Positions 51,034-59,815 of a stretch of 64,000 bases of DNA are shown here, piece by piece. The first letter of the stretch is position 1; each line of letters begins with the position of its first letter. Location: the NCBI RefSeq assembly GCF_018332655.1, contig NZ_BOQL01000050.1:1-64000 (forward strand). The letters run 5' to 3'. Origin of the DNA: Actinoplanes auranticolor. GTDB lineage: Bacteria > Actinomycetota > Actinomycetes > Mycobacteriales > Micromonosporaceae. The position numbers were made by a program, and so were the translations under genes. The notes below the pieces were generated by a model that ran no database searches, was not told the origin of the DNA, and saw only the letters and a list, made by a program, of their open reading frames with translations.

Positions 51034-52661
51034 CTGCCACGCAGAAGTTCGACGTCGTCGTGGTCGGCAGCGGCTTCGGCGGCGCCATCACCGCCTACCA
51101 CCTGGCCGCCGGGGGTGCCAGCGTGCTGGTGCTCGAGCGCGGGCCCTGGCTGACCGCAGACGATTTCGACCACGACTTCAAGCTCGGCTCGTCCTACACC
51201 CGCATCTTCGACTTCACCGTGGGCGACGGCATGAGTGTGCTCGCGGGTAACTGCGTGGGCGGCGGCAGCGTCGTGTATTTCGCCACGATGCCGCGCGCTC
51301 CCGGTTTCGTGTTCGAGCGTCACGGCAGCATCGGGCGCCGGATGTGGCCCGCCGCGATCGACCGGACGGCAATGGATCCCTGGTACGACCGGGTCAGTGA
51401 GGCGCTGCCGGTGACCGCGCAGGACTGGCGCGACGTGCCGTACGCCGGCGGGCTGTTCGCTGCGGCCTGCGCGCACGCCGGGCGTACCGCCAACCCGGTG
51501 CCCTCGGCCATCGACAAACCCAAGTGCACCAACTGCAACTGGATGATGGCCGGCTGCAAGTTCGACGCCAAGCGCTCGCTGCTGCTGAACTACCTGCCGG
51601 CCGCGGTCGCCAACGGGGCCGAGATCCGGCCGCTGCATGAGGTGCAGCGGCTGAGCCGGACCGGTGACGGCGGCTACCGGGTGCACTACAACCTCGTCGA
51701 CGACACCGACTACCGGCTCAGCAGCCCGGGCGGCACGATCGAGGCGAAACTCGTCGTGCTGGCCGCCGGCGCCGGGGCAACTCCGGTGATCCTGCAGCGC
51801 TCGGAGGCTGAGCTCGGCCCGATGCCGCACGCGGTCGGCCGCTACTTCTCCGGCAACGGCGAGCGGCTCAACACCGCCGTCATCAACGATGAACGGGCGC
51901 GGGAGGTGCTCGGCCTCGACCGCGGCGACGGGCTCGCGTACCGCGCACACCAGCTCGGCAAGGGTCCGTGCGTCGCCTCCTGGGACAAGCTCGACCCGGC
52001 GCTGCCCGAGTACAGCCGCTTCTCCCTGGAACAGCTGTATTTCCCGCCGGGTCTGGGCACGATCCTGGCCCAGGCGCCCGGAGCGAGCGGACCGACGTGG
52101 TTCGGCCGCGAGAAGAAGGACATGCTGCGCGAGTGGCAGTCCTGGCTGACGGTCTTCGCGATGACCGAGGACGACAACGAGGGTGTGTTCGGCCCGCCGC
52201 CCGCAACCGGCAACGCCGAACGTATCGCCCAGCAGATGCTGGGCCGTGGCGCACTGAGCTACCAGCCGACCGAGAACACCCGGCGCGGCTGGGCGCTGTC
52301 CGACGCCGACGTGAAGGAGATCCTCGAACGCGACGGCATCGCCCGGGTCGCGCCGTGGTCGAACGACCTCGTGGGCGCGTACACGGTGCACCCGCTCTCG
52401 TCGTGCCGTATCGGCGACGATCCGCAGACATCCGCCCTCGACGACCGGCACGAGCTGCGGGGGCACCCAGGCATCTTCGTCACCGACGGTTCGGCGGTGC
52501 CGGGCGCGCTGACCGTGAACCCGGCGTTGACCATCGCCGCGCTGGCCGAGCGAGCCGTCCCCGGCCTGGTGCGCGCGGCGCAGCAGCGCGGTGTGAAGGT
52601 GACCTACGGCGCGCCGTCGCCGAGCGCGGCACCCACCGTGGCGGTGGCGAGCCGTGGCTGA
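51030..52661 (+). CDS. GMC-type FAD oxidoreductase
   Basis: The 543-residue enzyme has the FAD motif VVVVGSGFGGAITAYHLAAG (about 10-29), a GNCVGGGSVVYFATMP flavin-site segment, a Cys-containing KCTNCNWMMAGCKFDAKRS region and the C-terminal GMC pair HPLSSCRIGDD and NPALTIAALAERAV. It oxidises an alcohol or other C-H group of an intermediate. It overlaps both its neighbours in the operon. A reading frame is uninterrupted, and the usual length (520-570 residues) fits. Confidence 0.86.
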   Translation: MTATQKFDVVVVGSGFGGAITAYHLAAGGASVLVLERGPWLTADDFDHDFKLGSSYTRIFDFTVGDGMSVLAGNCVGGGSVVYFATMPRAPGFVFERHGSIGRRMWPAAIDRTAMDPWYDRVSEALPVTAQDWRDVPYAGGLFAAACAHAGRTANPVPSAIDKPKCTNCNWMMAGCKFDAKRSLLLNYLPAAVANGAEIRPLHEVQRLSRTGDGGYRVHYNLVDDTDYRLSSPGGTIEAKLVVLAAGAGATPVILQRSEAELGPMPHAVGRYFSGNGERLNTAVINDERAREVLGLDRGDGLAYRAHQLGKGPCVASWDKLDPALPEYSRFSLEQLYFPPGLGTILAQAPGASGPTWFGREKKDMLREWQSWLTVFAMTEDDNEGVFGPPPATGNAERIAQQMLGRGALSYQPTENTRRGWALSDADVKEILERDGIARVAPWSNDLVGAYTVHPLSSCRIGDDPQTSALDDRHELRGHPGIFVTDGSAVPGALTVNPALTIAALAERAVPGLVRAAQQRGVKVTYGAPSPSAAPTVAVASRG

Positions 52662-53775
52662 GCGGGGCACCACCACGGCCATGGGTCTGCTGGCCGGGGC
52701 GTCGCGGTACGTGACAATGACCCACATCAGGCACGTGCAGGCGACGAAGCCCCAGGGTGCCGGTGGCGTCGTGGGCCACGTCTACCGGCGTGTGGAACAG
52801 GACTTCGGCATGCTGGCCCCGCCGATAGCGCTGCACTCGCCCGCGCCGGATCTGATCGCCGCCAGTTGGCTGGTCCTGCGGGAATCGCTGCTGGTCACCG
52901 GGGCGCTGCCGCGGGCCGCTCGGGAGGCGATCGCCGCCGGGGTGTCGCTGCGCAACCGGTGCCCGTACTGCGTCGACGTGCACGGCAGCGCGTTGCAGGG
53001 CCTGCTGTCGGGTCCCGACGCCCGTGCGGTCGCCGAAGGCCGGCTGCGCGAGGTGGCCGACGGCGAGTTGCGGTCCGTGGCGGGCTGGGCGCACGAGGGC
53101 GGGCCGCACGCCGCGCCGGCGGGGTGGACTCCGTTGCAGCTGGCCGAGGGCAACGCCGTCGCGGTGGCCTTCGAATACCTCAACCGCATGGTCAACGTCT
53201 TCCTGCAGCCGTCGCCGTTGCCGGCCGGATCCGGCCGGGCCGGACGCTGGGTCGGCGCCCGGGTGATGGGCCGGCTGGCACGCCGGGCCGGCCCACCCGG
53301 TGCCGACCTGGACCTGCTGGCGCCCGCCCTGCTGCCGGCGGACATGAGCTGGCTGCGCGAGCGCGCTTCCCTGGCGGAGGCGTACGCCCGTGCCACGGCC
53401 GCGTTCGAGCGTGCCGGGGAGCACGCGGTGCCACCGGACGTACGAGACATGGTCATCGAGCGGCTGACGGCGTGGGCCGGGCGGGCCCGGCCACTGACCG
53501 GCGCCGAATGCGACGACGCCGTCGATGAGCTGCGGCCCTGGGACCGTGCAGCCGGGCGTCTCGCGCTGACAGCCGCCGTGTCCTCGTACCGGGTCTCCGA
53601 CGCCATGGTGGCCGACTTCCGCCGCGGGGAACGCCGCGACAGGGAGTTGGTGGAGCTGGTCGGCTGGTCGGCCTTCGCCGCCGCGCGGCAGGCCGGCGTG
53701 TGGCGGGCCGGGCACAGCAGCCCCGCCGGAGACCCAGCGCGTTGCCCGGCGGTGCCACAGGAGCCCGCCGGATGA
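52654..53775 (+). CDS. Carboxymuconolactone decarboxylase/AhpD-fold protein
   Basis: A 373-residue protein whose N-terminal half contains the AhpD-type thiol motif CPYCVDVHG, with the flanking GVSLRNR segment. It is longer than usual CMD proteins, and the second half has no recognised domain. The Cys pair and His could support thiol-dependent peroxidase or isomerase activity. It overlaps the GMC gene by eight bases (GTG at 52654) and the antiporter gene by four (ATGA), so all four proteins are translated as a unit. Confidence 0.72.
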   Translation: MAERGTTTAMGLLAGASRYVTMTHIRHVQATKPQGAGGVVGHVYRRVEQDFGMLAPPIALHSPAPDLIAASWLVLRESLLVTGALPRAAREAIAAGVSLRNRCPYCVDVHGSALQGLLSGPDARAVAEGRLREVADGELRSVAGWAHEGGPHAAPAGWTPLQLAEGNAVAVAFEYLNRMVNVFLQPSPLPAGSGRAGRWVGARVMGRLARRAGPPGADLDLLAPALLPADMSWLRERASLAEAYARATAAFERAGEHAVPPDVRDMVIERLTAWAGRARPLTGAECDDAVDELRPWDRAAGRLALTAAVSSYRVSDAMVADFRRGERRDRELVELVGWSAFAAARQAGVWRAGHSSPAGDPARCPAVPQEPAG

Positions 53776-55100
53776 CGGCGGGTTTTCCGGCACCGATGGA
53801 CTCGCACACGATGCTGCGGTTCCTGGTCGGCCTGGTGGTGCTGCTGCTCACCGCGCGGCTGCTCGGCGCCCTGGCCCGGCGGCTGGGTATGCCGGCCGTG
53901 GTCGGTGAGCTGATGGCCGGGGTGCTGCTCGGCCCGTCGTTGTTGGCCGAGTTCCTGCCGGGGGTGGCCCATGCGCTGTTGCCGGGTGACGCCGCCACGA
54001 TGCACGTCATCGACGGCGTCGCCCAGCTCGGCGTGCTGCTCCTGGTCGGCGTCACGGGTAGCCACCTGCAGGCCGACACGATGCGCCGGTACCGCCGCAC
54101 GGCGCTGTCGGTCAGTCTGTGGGGGTTGGCCATCCCCATGTCTCTCGGGGTGGGGTTGGGTTTGCTGCTGCCCACCCCCGTGGGCAGCGAAGGCGGCACC
54201 GACCGGTGGATCTACGCGCTGTTCCTGGGCGTCGCCATGGGGGTCACCGCCCTGCCGGTGATCGCCAAGACGCTCGCCGACATGGACCTGCTGCACCGGC
54301 GGATCGGGCAGGTGATCTTGACCGCGGGCACCGTCGACGACACCGTCTGCTGGCTGCTGCTGTCCATCCTGGCGGCGGCCGCGACAGGGGCGGTCACGTT
54401 CGGCGGGATGACGTTCGCGGTGCTCGCTCCGATCGGGTTCGCGGCCGCTGCAGCAACGCTCGGGCGGGTGCTGGTGAGGCTGATCATGCGGCGCGCGGCG
54501 GCGGCCGACGGCGCCGGGGCGAGCGTGGCTGCAGCAGTGCTGGTGATGTTGAGCGGCGCCACGATCGCCCACGCCCTGCGCCTGGAACCGATCTTCGGCG
54601 CTTTCGTGGCCGGACTGCTGGTCGGTGCGCCCGGCGCCGCCGACCACACCAAGCTGGCTGCGCTGCGCACGATGGTGATGGCGGTGCTGGCCCCGATCTT
54701 CCTCGCCACGGCCGGGCTGCGGATGGACCTCACCGCGCTGGCCGAGCCGAAGGTCGCGCTGGCCGGAGCAGTGGTGCTCACCGTGGCGATCGGTGGCAAG
54801 TTCGCCGGGGCCTACGTCGGCGCGCGATTCGGCGGCCTCGGTGGCCGCGAGGGCCTGGCTCTGGGCGCGGGCATGAACGCGCGTGGCGTTGTCGAGGTGG
54901 TGGTCGCGAGCACCGGGCTGCGCCTGGGGGTGCTCGACGTCGCGACGTACACCACGATCGTGCTGTTGGCCATTGTGACGTCGCTGATGGCGGCACCGCT
55001 GCTACGGCTGGCCATGCGGGGGATCCCGGAGACCGTGACCGAGCACGAGTCACGGATCGGCGACGACGCCAGGCCGCGATCGCCGGCAACGGTGGCCTGA
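53772..55100 (+). CDS. CPA2-type Na+/H+ or K+/H+ antiporter
   Basis: A 442-residue membrane protein with about 12 helices. MPAVVGELMAGVLLGPSLLA is the antiporter motif, and LGGREGLALGAGMNARGVVEV is the ion-binding helix pair near the C-terminus. KefB-like antiporters are found in several enediyne clusters. Proton-driven export or pH homeostasis during production is possible. The preferred ATG at 53772 overlaps the CMD stop; an upstream start at 53700 would overlap it more. Confidence 0.85.
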   Translation: MTAGFPAPMDSHTMLRFLVGLVVLLLTARLLGALARRLGMPAVVGELMAGVLLGPSLLAEFLPGVAHALLPGDAATMHVIDGVAQLGVLLLVGVTGSHLQADTMRRYRRTALSVSLWGLAIPMSLGVGLGLLLPTPVGSEGGTDRWIYALFLGVAMGVTALPVIAKTLADMDLLHRRIGQVILTAGTVDDTVCWLLLSILAAAATGAVTFGGMTFAVLAPIGFAAAAATLGRVLVRLIMRRAAAADGAGASVAAAVLVMLSGATIAHALRLEPIFGAFVAGLLVGAPGAADHTKLAALRTMVMAVLAPIFLATAGLRMDLTALAEPKVALAGAVVLTVAIGGKFAGAYVGARFGGLGGREGLALGAGMNARGVVEVVVASTGLRLGVLDVATYTTIVLLAIVTSLMAAPLLRLAMRGIPETVTEHESRIGDDARPRSPATVA

Positions 55101-55116
55101 GCCGTCACACGACAGC

Positions 55117-55151
55117 AACGGGGCCCCCGAATCATTCTCGGAGGCCCCGTT
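55117..55151. terminator. Bidirectional terminator between antiporter and methyltransferase genes
   Basis: AACGGGGCCCCCGA (55117-55130) pairs with TCGGAGGCCCCGTT (55138-55151) with one mismatch and a 7-nt loop between convergent genes. Confidence 0.8.
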
Positions 55152-55160
55152 CCTATCGCT

Positions 55161-56405
55161 TCACAGCAGATGCACGTCGGGCACGTAGAGGATCCAGCGA
55201 CCACCGCGGTCGCGGAACTCGCGCTCCCGTTCGATGATCTCCTCGGCGTGGTTCCAGGCGAACAGCAGCGCGTAGTCCGGATACGGGTCGGTGAAACGCG
55301 CCGCCGACTCCACCGGGATGTGCGCGCCGGGAGTGAGCCGGCCCTGCTTCTCCGGAGTGGTGTCGTAGATGACCGGGACCAGGTCGGTACCGATCCCGCA
55401 GTAGTTGGTCACCGTCGCGCTCTTCGACGTCGCGCCGTACCCGGCGACCCGCATGCCGGCCGAGCGAAGCTCGGTGAGCAGCGCGACGAGGTCCTTGCCG
55501 ATGACGTCGAGCCGGGCACCGAAACCGGCGAACGTGGCCGGGTCTCCCAGCCCCAGCGCGCGTTCCTCGCCGATCAGCTGATCCACCCGGGCGGTGCGCG
55601 GCCGCGCGCCGGCGCGCGCGACGGTGTACCTCATGGACCCGCCGTGTACGCCCAGCCGTTGCGCGTCGATCAGCTCGAAGCCGAACACCGCGGCCACCTC
55701 GCTGACGGAGCGCACCGCGAGCAGGTACACGTGTTCGTCGTAGATCTGGTCGAAGGTGGTGTGGGCGATGATGTCGGCGAGATAGCGGTCCTCGAAGACG
55801 AAGACACCATCTGCAGTGAGCAACGCGTCGACACCGCCGAACACGGACCCGAGGTCGGCGATGTGGCTGATGGTGTTCGCCGAGAAGATGACCTTCGCGG
55901 GCCCGTCGGTACGACGGATCTCCGCGGCGCTGCGCTCGTTGAAGTAGTCGATCCGGATGCGGACCCCGCCCTGGGCCGCGGTGTCGCCGGCACCGACACA
56001 CGGGTCCACCCCGAGGTGGCGTACGCCGGCATCACTCAGCGTCCGCAGCATGATCCCGTCGTTGCTGCCCACCTCGACCACCAGGTCGTCCGGGCCGGTC
56101 AGCTCGGTGGTGTGCAGCGTCCGCGCGACATCGGCGAAATGCCGGCGCAGCCGGGCCGAGGTCGACGAGCGGTACGGGTAGTCCGGCCTGAACATCCGCT
56201 CGTGCGCGACCACGTCCAGCTGCTGCACCAGCGTGCAGCGCGTACAGATGCCCACCTCCAGGCGGAAGAACGCCTCATCGGCGATCTGCTCGGGCAGCAG
56301 GAAGGCGTTCGACACCGGCTGGCGCCCGAGATCCAGGCAGCGGCGCACGGGCCCGCCGCACACCCGGCAGGCCGTCGGCTCGCCGGACACGTCGTTGTCG
56401 TTCAA
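55161..56405 (-). CDS. NDP-deoxysugar C-methyltransferase (TylC3/SgcA3-like)
   Basis: The roughly 414-residue SAM-dependent enzyme has the N-terminal zinc-binding part ACRVCGGPVRRCLDLGRQPV and VGICTRCTLVQQ, the SAM motif VVEVGSNDGIML, the HGGSMRYTVARAG motif and the C-terminal RVAGYGATSKSATVTNYCGI block of the C-methyltransferase family. It would add a methyl branch to a dTDP-keto sugar. Start is uncertain: TTG 56405 has GGGGAG 11 bases upstream; GTG at 56390 or 56417 are alternatives. It is divergent from the hydroxylase gene. Confidence 0.85.
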   Translation of the reverse strand: MNDNDVSGEPTACRVCGGPVRRCLDLGRQPVSNAFLLPEQIADEAFFRLEVGICTRCTLVQQLDVVAHERMFRPDYPYRSSTSARLRRHFADVARTLHTTELTGPDDLVVEVGSNDGIMLRTLSDAGVRHLGVDPCVGAGDTAAQGGVRIRIDYFNERSAAEIRRTDGPAKVIFSANTISHIADLGSVFGGVDALLTADGVFVFEDRYLADIIAHTTFDQIYDEHVYLLAVRSVSEVAAVFGFELIDAQRLGVHGGSMRYTVARAGARPRTARVDQLIGEERALGLGDPATFAGFGARLDVIGKDLVALLTELRSAGMRVAGYGATSKSATVTNYCGIGTDLVPVIYDTTPEKQGRLTPGAHIPVESAARFTDPYPDYALLFAWNHAEEIIEREREFRDRGGRWILYVPDVHLL

Positions 56406-56704
56406 TTCGATCCACACTCCCCAATGCGCCTTCGGAACGGAGCACGGCGACGCCGCCTTGCCATCGTCGGGTCGCCGGGCTGTCCGCAGCGCATCCGAGG
56501 TTGCTCTACCACGGCGGTGTGCGTGGCGGGCGCAGACGACAGGGCACTGGCGAAGGTGCCCGGCCGTGTCGCGGAAACGAGAATTCACGTGGGCCACCGG
56601 CCCGCCGCCGCGGCAACGGCAGCGGGCCGGTCGACGCCGCGGCGCGGACCCGCCCGGCCTGTGCGCGGTCGTCGACGGCCTACCCACGACTGAAGGAGAT
56701 CGCC
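56406..56704. other. Divergent intergenic region of methyltransferase and hydroxylase genes
   Basis: The 299 bp must hold promoters for both directions. I see no convincing ORF or dyad. Confidence 0.35.
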
Positions 56705-56749
56705 ATGCCGCGCCGGCTCGGACCCACCTACCGCGAGACCGGGCGATGA
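56705..56749 (+). CDS. Possible 14-residue leader peptide coupled to the hydroxylase
   Basis: ATG at 56705 is preceded by a strong ribosome site (AAGGAG, 6-bp spacer). It opens a 14-codon frame (MPRRLGPTYRETGR) whose TGA overlaps the ATG of the hydroxylase (ATGA). The arrangement suggests translational coupling. Whether the peptide itself has a function is unknown. Confidence 0.45.
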   Translation: MPRRLGPTYRETGR

Positions 56750-58290
56750 CGGCCGCCACCCGTCCGCTGACCGGCGCGGAGTACATCGAGAGCCTGCGCG
56801 ACGGCCGCGAGGTCTATCTCTACGGCGACCGCGTGCGTGATGTCACCGCCCATCCCGCGTTCTACAACCCGATCCGGATGACGGCCCGGCTGTACGACTC
56901 GCTGCACGACCCGCTGCAGCGCGACCTGCTGACGGCGCCTCTCGACGGCGGCGGCGCCGGCTGGACGCACCGTTTCTTCACCACGCCGCACAACGCCGCA
57001 GACCTGGTGGCCGACCAGGTCGCCATTCGGCAGTGGGCCCGGATGAGCTACGGCTGGCTGGGCCGCAGCCCGGACTACAAGGCGTCGTTTCTGGGCACGC
57101 TGGGTGCGAACGCCGATTTCTACGCCCCGTTCGAGGCGAACGCCCGCGCCTGGTACCGCCGTGCGCAGGAGAAGGTCCTCTACTGGAGCCACGCCATCGT
57201 GCATCCGCCGGTGGATCGCTCACGGCGCATCGACGAGGTCGGCGACGTCTTCGTGCACGTGGAGAAAGAGACGGACGCCGGGCTGGTGGTCAGCGGCGCC
57301 AAGGTTGTCGCCACCGGCGCGCCGCTGTCGCATGCCACGTTCCTGGCCCACTACGGGCTGCCGGTGGCCAAGCGGGAATTCGCGCTGGTGGCCACCGTGC
57401 CGCTCGACGCGTCCGGCGTGAAGATGATCTGCCGCCCGTCGTACGGTGCCTCGGCGGCGATGACCGGCAGCCCGTTCGACTATCCGCTCTCGTCACGCTT
57501 CGACGAGAACGACACCGTCTTCGTGCTCGACAAGGTGCTGATCCCCTGGGAGAACGTCTTCATCTACGGCGATGTGGCCAAGGTCCAGTCGTTCGCGGGC
57601 AACTCGGGGTTCACCGAGCGGTTCACGTTCCACGGCTGCACCCGGCTGACGGTCAAGCTGGAGTTCCTGGCCGGGCTGCTGGCCAAAGCCCTGGAGATCA
57701 ACGGTACGGCGGACTTCCGCGGTGTACAGGCGCGTCTGGGCGAGGTGTTGGCCTGGCGCGACATGTTCGCTGCGCTGTCGGACGCGGCGGCACGCAATCC
57801 GACCCCGTGGCACAACGGTGCGGTGCTGCCGAACCCGTTGTACGGCATGGCATATCGGTGGTTCATGCAGACCGGTTATCCGCGGGTCCGCGAGATCGTG
57901 CTGCAGGACGTCGCCAGCGGACTCATCTACACCACCTCGAGCGCCGATGACTTCCGCAACAACGACACGCGGCCGTACCTCGACAAGTACCTGCGGGGTT
58001 CACAGGGCGCGGACGCCCAGCAGCGGGTCAAGGTGATGAAACTGCTGTGGGACGCGGTCGGATCCGAGTTCGGCGGCCGGCACGAGCTGTACGAGCGCAA
58101 CTACGCCGGCAACCACGAGAACACCAGGGTGGAGGTGCTGGCCGCGGGCCTGGCCGGCGGTCGGGTGCAGCAGTACAAGTCGTTCGTCGACGACTGCCTC
58201 GGTGAGTACGACCTGGACGGGTGGACCGTGCCGGACCTGTCGGACTTCGCGAAGCTCCGGCGGCGCGGCTACGACCTTCTCAACGACTGA
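56746..58290 (+). CDS. HpaB-type flavin-dependent hydroxylase, SgcC-like
   Basis: The 514-residue enzyme matches 4-hydroxyphenylacetate 3-monooxygenases: TGAEYIESLRDGREVYLYGD at the start, SHAIVHPPVDRSR, the VFVLDKVLIPWENVFIYGD segment and TERFTFHGCTRLTVKLEFLA. In C-1027 biosynthesis SgcC hydroxylates the carrier-bound beta-tyrosine ring at C-3. Here it probably does likewise, using reduced FAD from a reductase such as the one at 40660. It is the only gene of its transcript before a terminator. Confidence 0.9.
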   Translation: MTAATRPLTGAEYIESLRDGREVYLYGDRVRDVTAHPAFYNPIRMTARLYDSLHDPLQRDLLTAPLDGGGAGWTHRFFTTPHNAADLVADQVAIRQWARMSYGWLGRSPDYKASFLGTLGANADFYAPFEANARAWYRRAQEKVLYWSHAIVHPPVDRSRRIDEVGDVFVHVEKETDAGLVVSGAKVVATGAPLSHATFLAHYGLPVAKREFALVATVPLDASGVKMICRPSYGASAAMTGSPFDYPLSSRFDENDTVFVLDKVLIPWENVFIYGDVAKVQSFAGNSGFTERFTFHGCTRLTVKLEFLAGLLAKALEINGTADFRGVQARLGEVLAWRDMFAALSDAAARNPTPWHNGAVLPNPLYGMAYRWFMQTGYPRVREIVLQDVASGLIYTTSSADDFRNNDTRPYLDKYLRGSQGADAQQRVKVMKLLWDAVGSEFGGRHELYERNYAGNHENTRVEVLAAGLAGGRVQQYKSFVDDCLGEYDLDGWTVPDLSDFAKLRRRGYDLLND

Positions 58291-58303
58291 CCGCGAACAC
58301 GAC

Positions 58304-58336
58304 AACGCCGGCGCCGGATCATCCGGCGCCGGCGTT
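58304..58336. terminator. Terminator between hydroxylase and glycosyltransferase genes
   Basis: AACGCCGGCGCCGGAT (58304-58319) and ATCCGGCGCCGGCGTT (58321-58336) are perfect inverse complements separated by one base. The innermost bases form the loop. It lies between convergent genes. Confidence 0.82.
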
Positions 58337-58358
58337 CTGTCGTCCGGTAGGGGGCGAT

Positions 58359-59780
58359 TCAGCGGCGCCGGCGGGCCTCCGCGGTCAGGGTCTCGAGGAC
58401 CGGCACGACATCGGCCGGGCCGGGCAGGGCCTGCCACACGTCGTGCACCGCCTGCGCTCCCCGCTTGAAGGCCGGGTCCTGCAGCACGTGGGCGATGGTC
58501 TCGCGCAGTTCGGAGACGGTGTTCGCGTGGTGGTTGAGCCGTACCCCAGCGCCCCGGGAGATGACGTAGTTGGAGATGGGGGTCGCCTCCAGCTTTTTGG
58601 CCGGCATCACCCAGCGGATCGTCTCCTTGGGGGCCTCCTCGGGGTCGCGTACCCCGTACTCCACGCCGGAGCGGTAGACGCCGATGTCGTCCTGGGTGCC
58701 GTCCTCGGCGGCGTCGGGCTCCTCGAAGCGCAGCATGATGCTCTCGAGGGTGTCGCAGACCAGCTGGGGCAGGTTCGCCGCGATGGACGCCTGGAAGGTG
58801 CCGAGGCCGCCGTGGTGGATGACGGCCGAGCAGGTCGGCAGGATCAGGTTCAGCGGCAGGTATTCCACCAGGCGCACGTTGGCCGGTGGTTCCGCGCCGT
58901 CGAGCTGGACGTCGTTGAGGGTGGCCACCACCTCCACGTCGAGCTCTGCGAGCGCCTCGAGCAGCATCGGCGTCCGGTCGAAGTCACCGCGGATGAACCG
59001 ACGGTACGACTCGCCGAGCGTCAGGCAGATGCGCGGGCGGGTGGGTGGTTCGAGCAGCCATTGCGGGACCGTGGCCGCACCGTTGTACGGCACGTATCGC
59101 AACGGCACCTTCTTGGTGGTGGTGGGCAGGCTCAGACCCGGCGGAGCGGTGTCCAGGGTCCATTGCCCGACCAGCAGCTCCTGGTCCAGTTCGACGCCGA
59201 AGCGGTCAGCGAGGGGGCGTACCACGGTGGCGAGGGGGTTTTCGTCGAGGCCGGCGTCGCGCAGCTCGTCGGCATGCCCGGCGAGCCGGTCCAGGCTCCA
59301 GCCGACCGGATCCCAGGCGAAGACCAGCCGGGCGGAGGCGGCTCCGCAGGCCCGTGCGGCGATCGCGCCGGCGGCCTGGGTCAGGTCCCAGACGACCAGG
59401 TCGGGCTTCCAGTCCTGAGCGAATTTGACGAGCTCCTGCGCCTCGGGGCGATCGACGCGCAGGTAGTCCGAGATCGGGGTCAGCAGGTATTGGTAGAACA
59501 GGTACCAGTACTCGCGTTCCTCGGCGTTGAGACCCATGATGTCGGCGTAGCGCTGGGCATCGACCGGGCCGTTGGGCTCCAGCGGGTCGTCGGCGACGCG
59601 CGCCGCCCAGGCGGCGTCACCGAGCTGCACCGGTGTCAGGCCGGTCTCGGCGATGCGGTCGGTGAAGCCGCCGAACGAGGCCAGCCGGACCTCGTGTCCG
59701 GCGTTCTGCAGGGCCCAGGCCATGGGCACCATCGGGTAGAGGTGGGCGATCGACGGGTCGACAGCGAACAGGACTCGCAT
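58359..59780 (-). CDS. Glycosyltransferase, family 1 (SgcA6-like)
   Basis: A 473-residue GT-B protein. It starts MRVLFAVDPSIAHLYPMVPM, and the C-terminal nucleotide-sugar motif is IHHGGLGTFQASIAANLPQL, with the His-Gly-Gly dipeptide loop of antibiotic glycosyltransferases. It should attach the deoxysugar to the enediyne core. ATG at 59780 is preceded by GAGGAA. The N-methyltransferase-like gene lies 35 bp upstream and is probably co-transcribed. Confidence 0.9.
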   Translation of the reverse strand: MRVLFAVDPSIAHLYPMVPMAWALQNAGHEVRLASFGGFTDRIAETGLTPVQLGDAAWAARVADDPLEPNGPVDAQRYADIMGLNAEEREYWYLFYQYLLTPISDYLRVDRPEAQELVKFAQDWKPDLVVWDLTQAAGAIAARACGAASARLVFAWDPVGWSLDRLAGHADELRDAGLDENPLATVVRPLADRFGVELDQELLVGQWTLDTAPPGLSLPTTTKKVPLRYVPYNGAATVPQWLLEPPTRPRICLTLGESYRRFIRGDFDRTPMLLEALAELDVEVVATLNDVQLDGAEPPANVRLVEYLPLNLILPTCSAVIHHGGLGTFQASIAANLPQLVCDTLESIMLRFEEPDAAEDGTQDDIGVYRSGVEYGVRDPEEAPKETIRWVMPAKKLEATPISNYVISRGAGVRLNHHANTVSELRETIAHVLQDPAFKRGAQAVHDVWQALPGPADVVPVLETLTAEARRRR

Positions 59781-59815
59781 GAGCACTTCCTCGCGGCTGG
59801 CAGGGATGGAGACGG

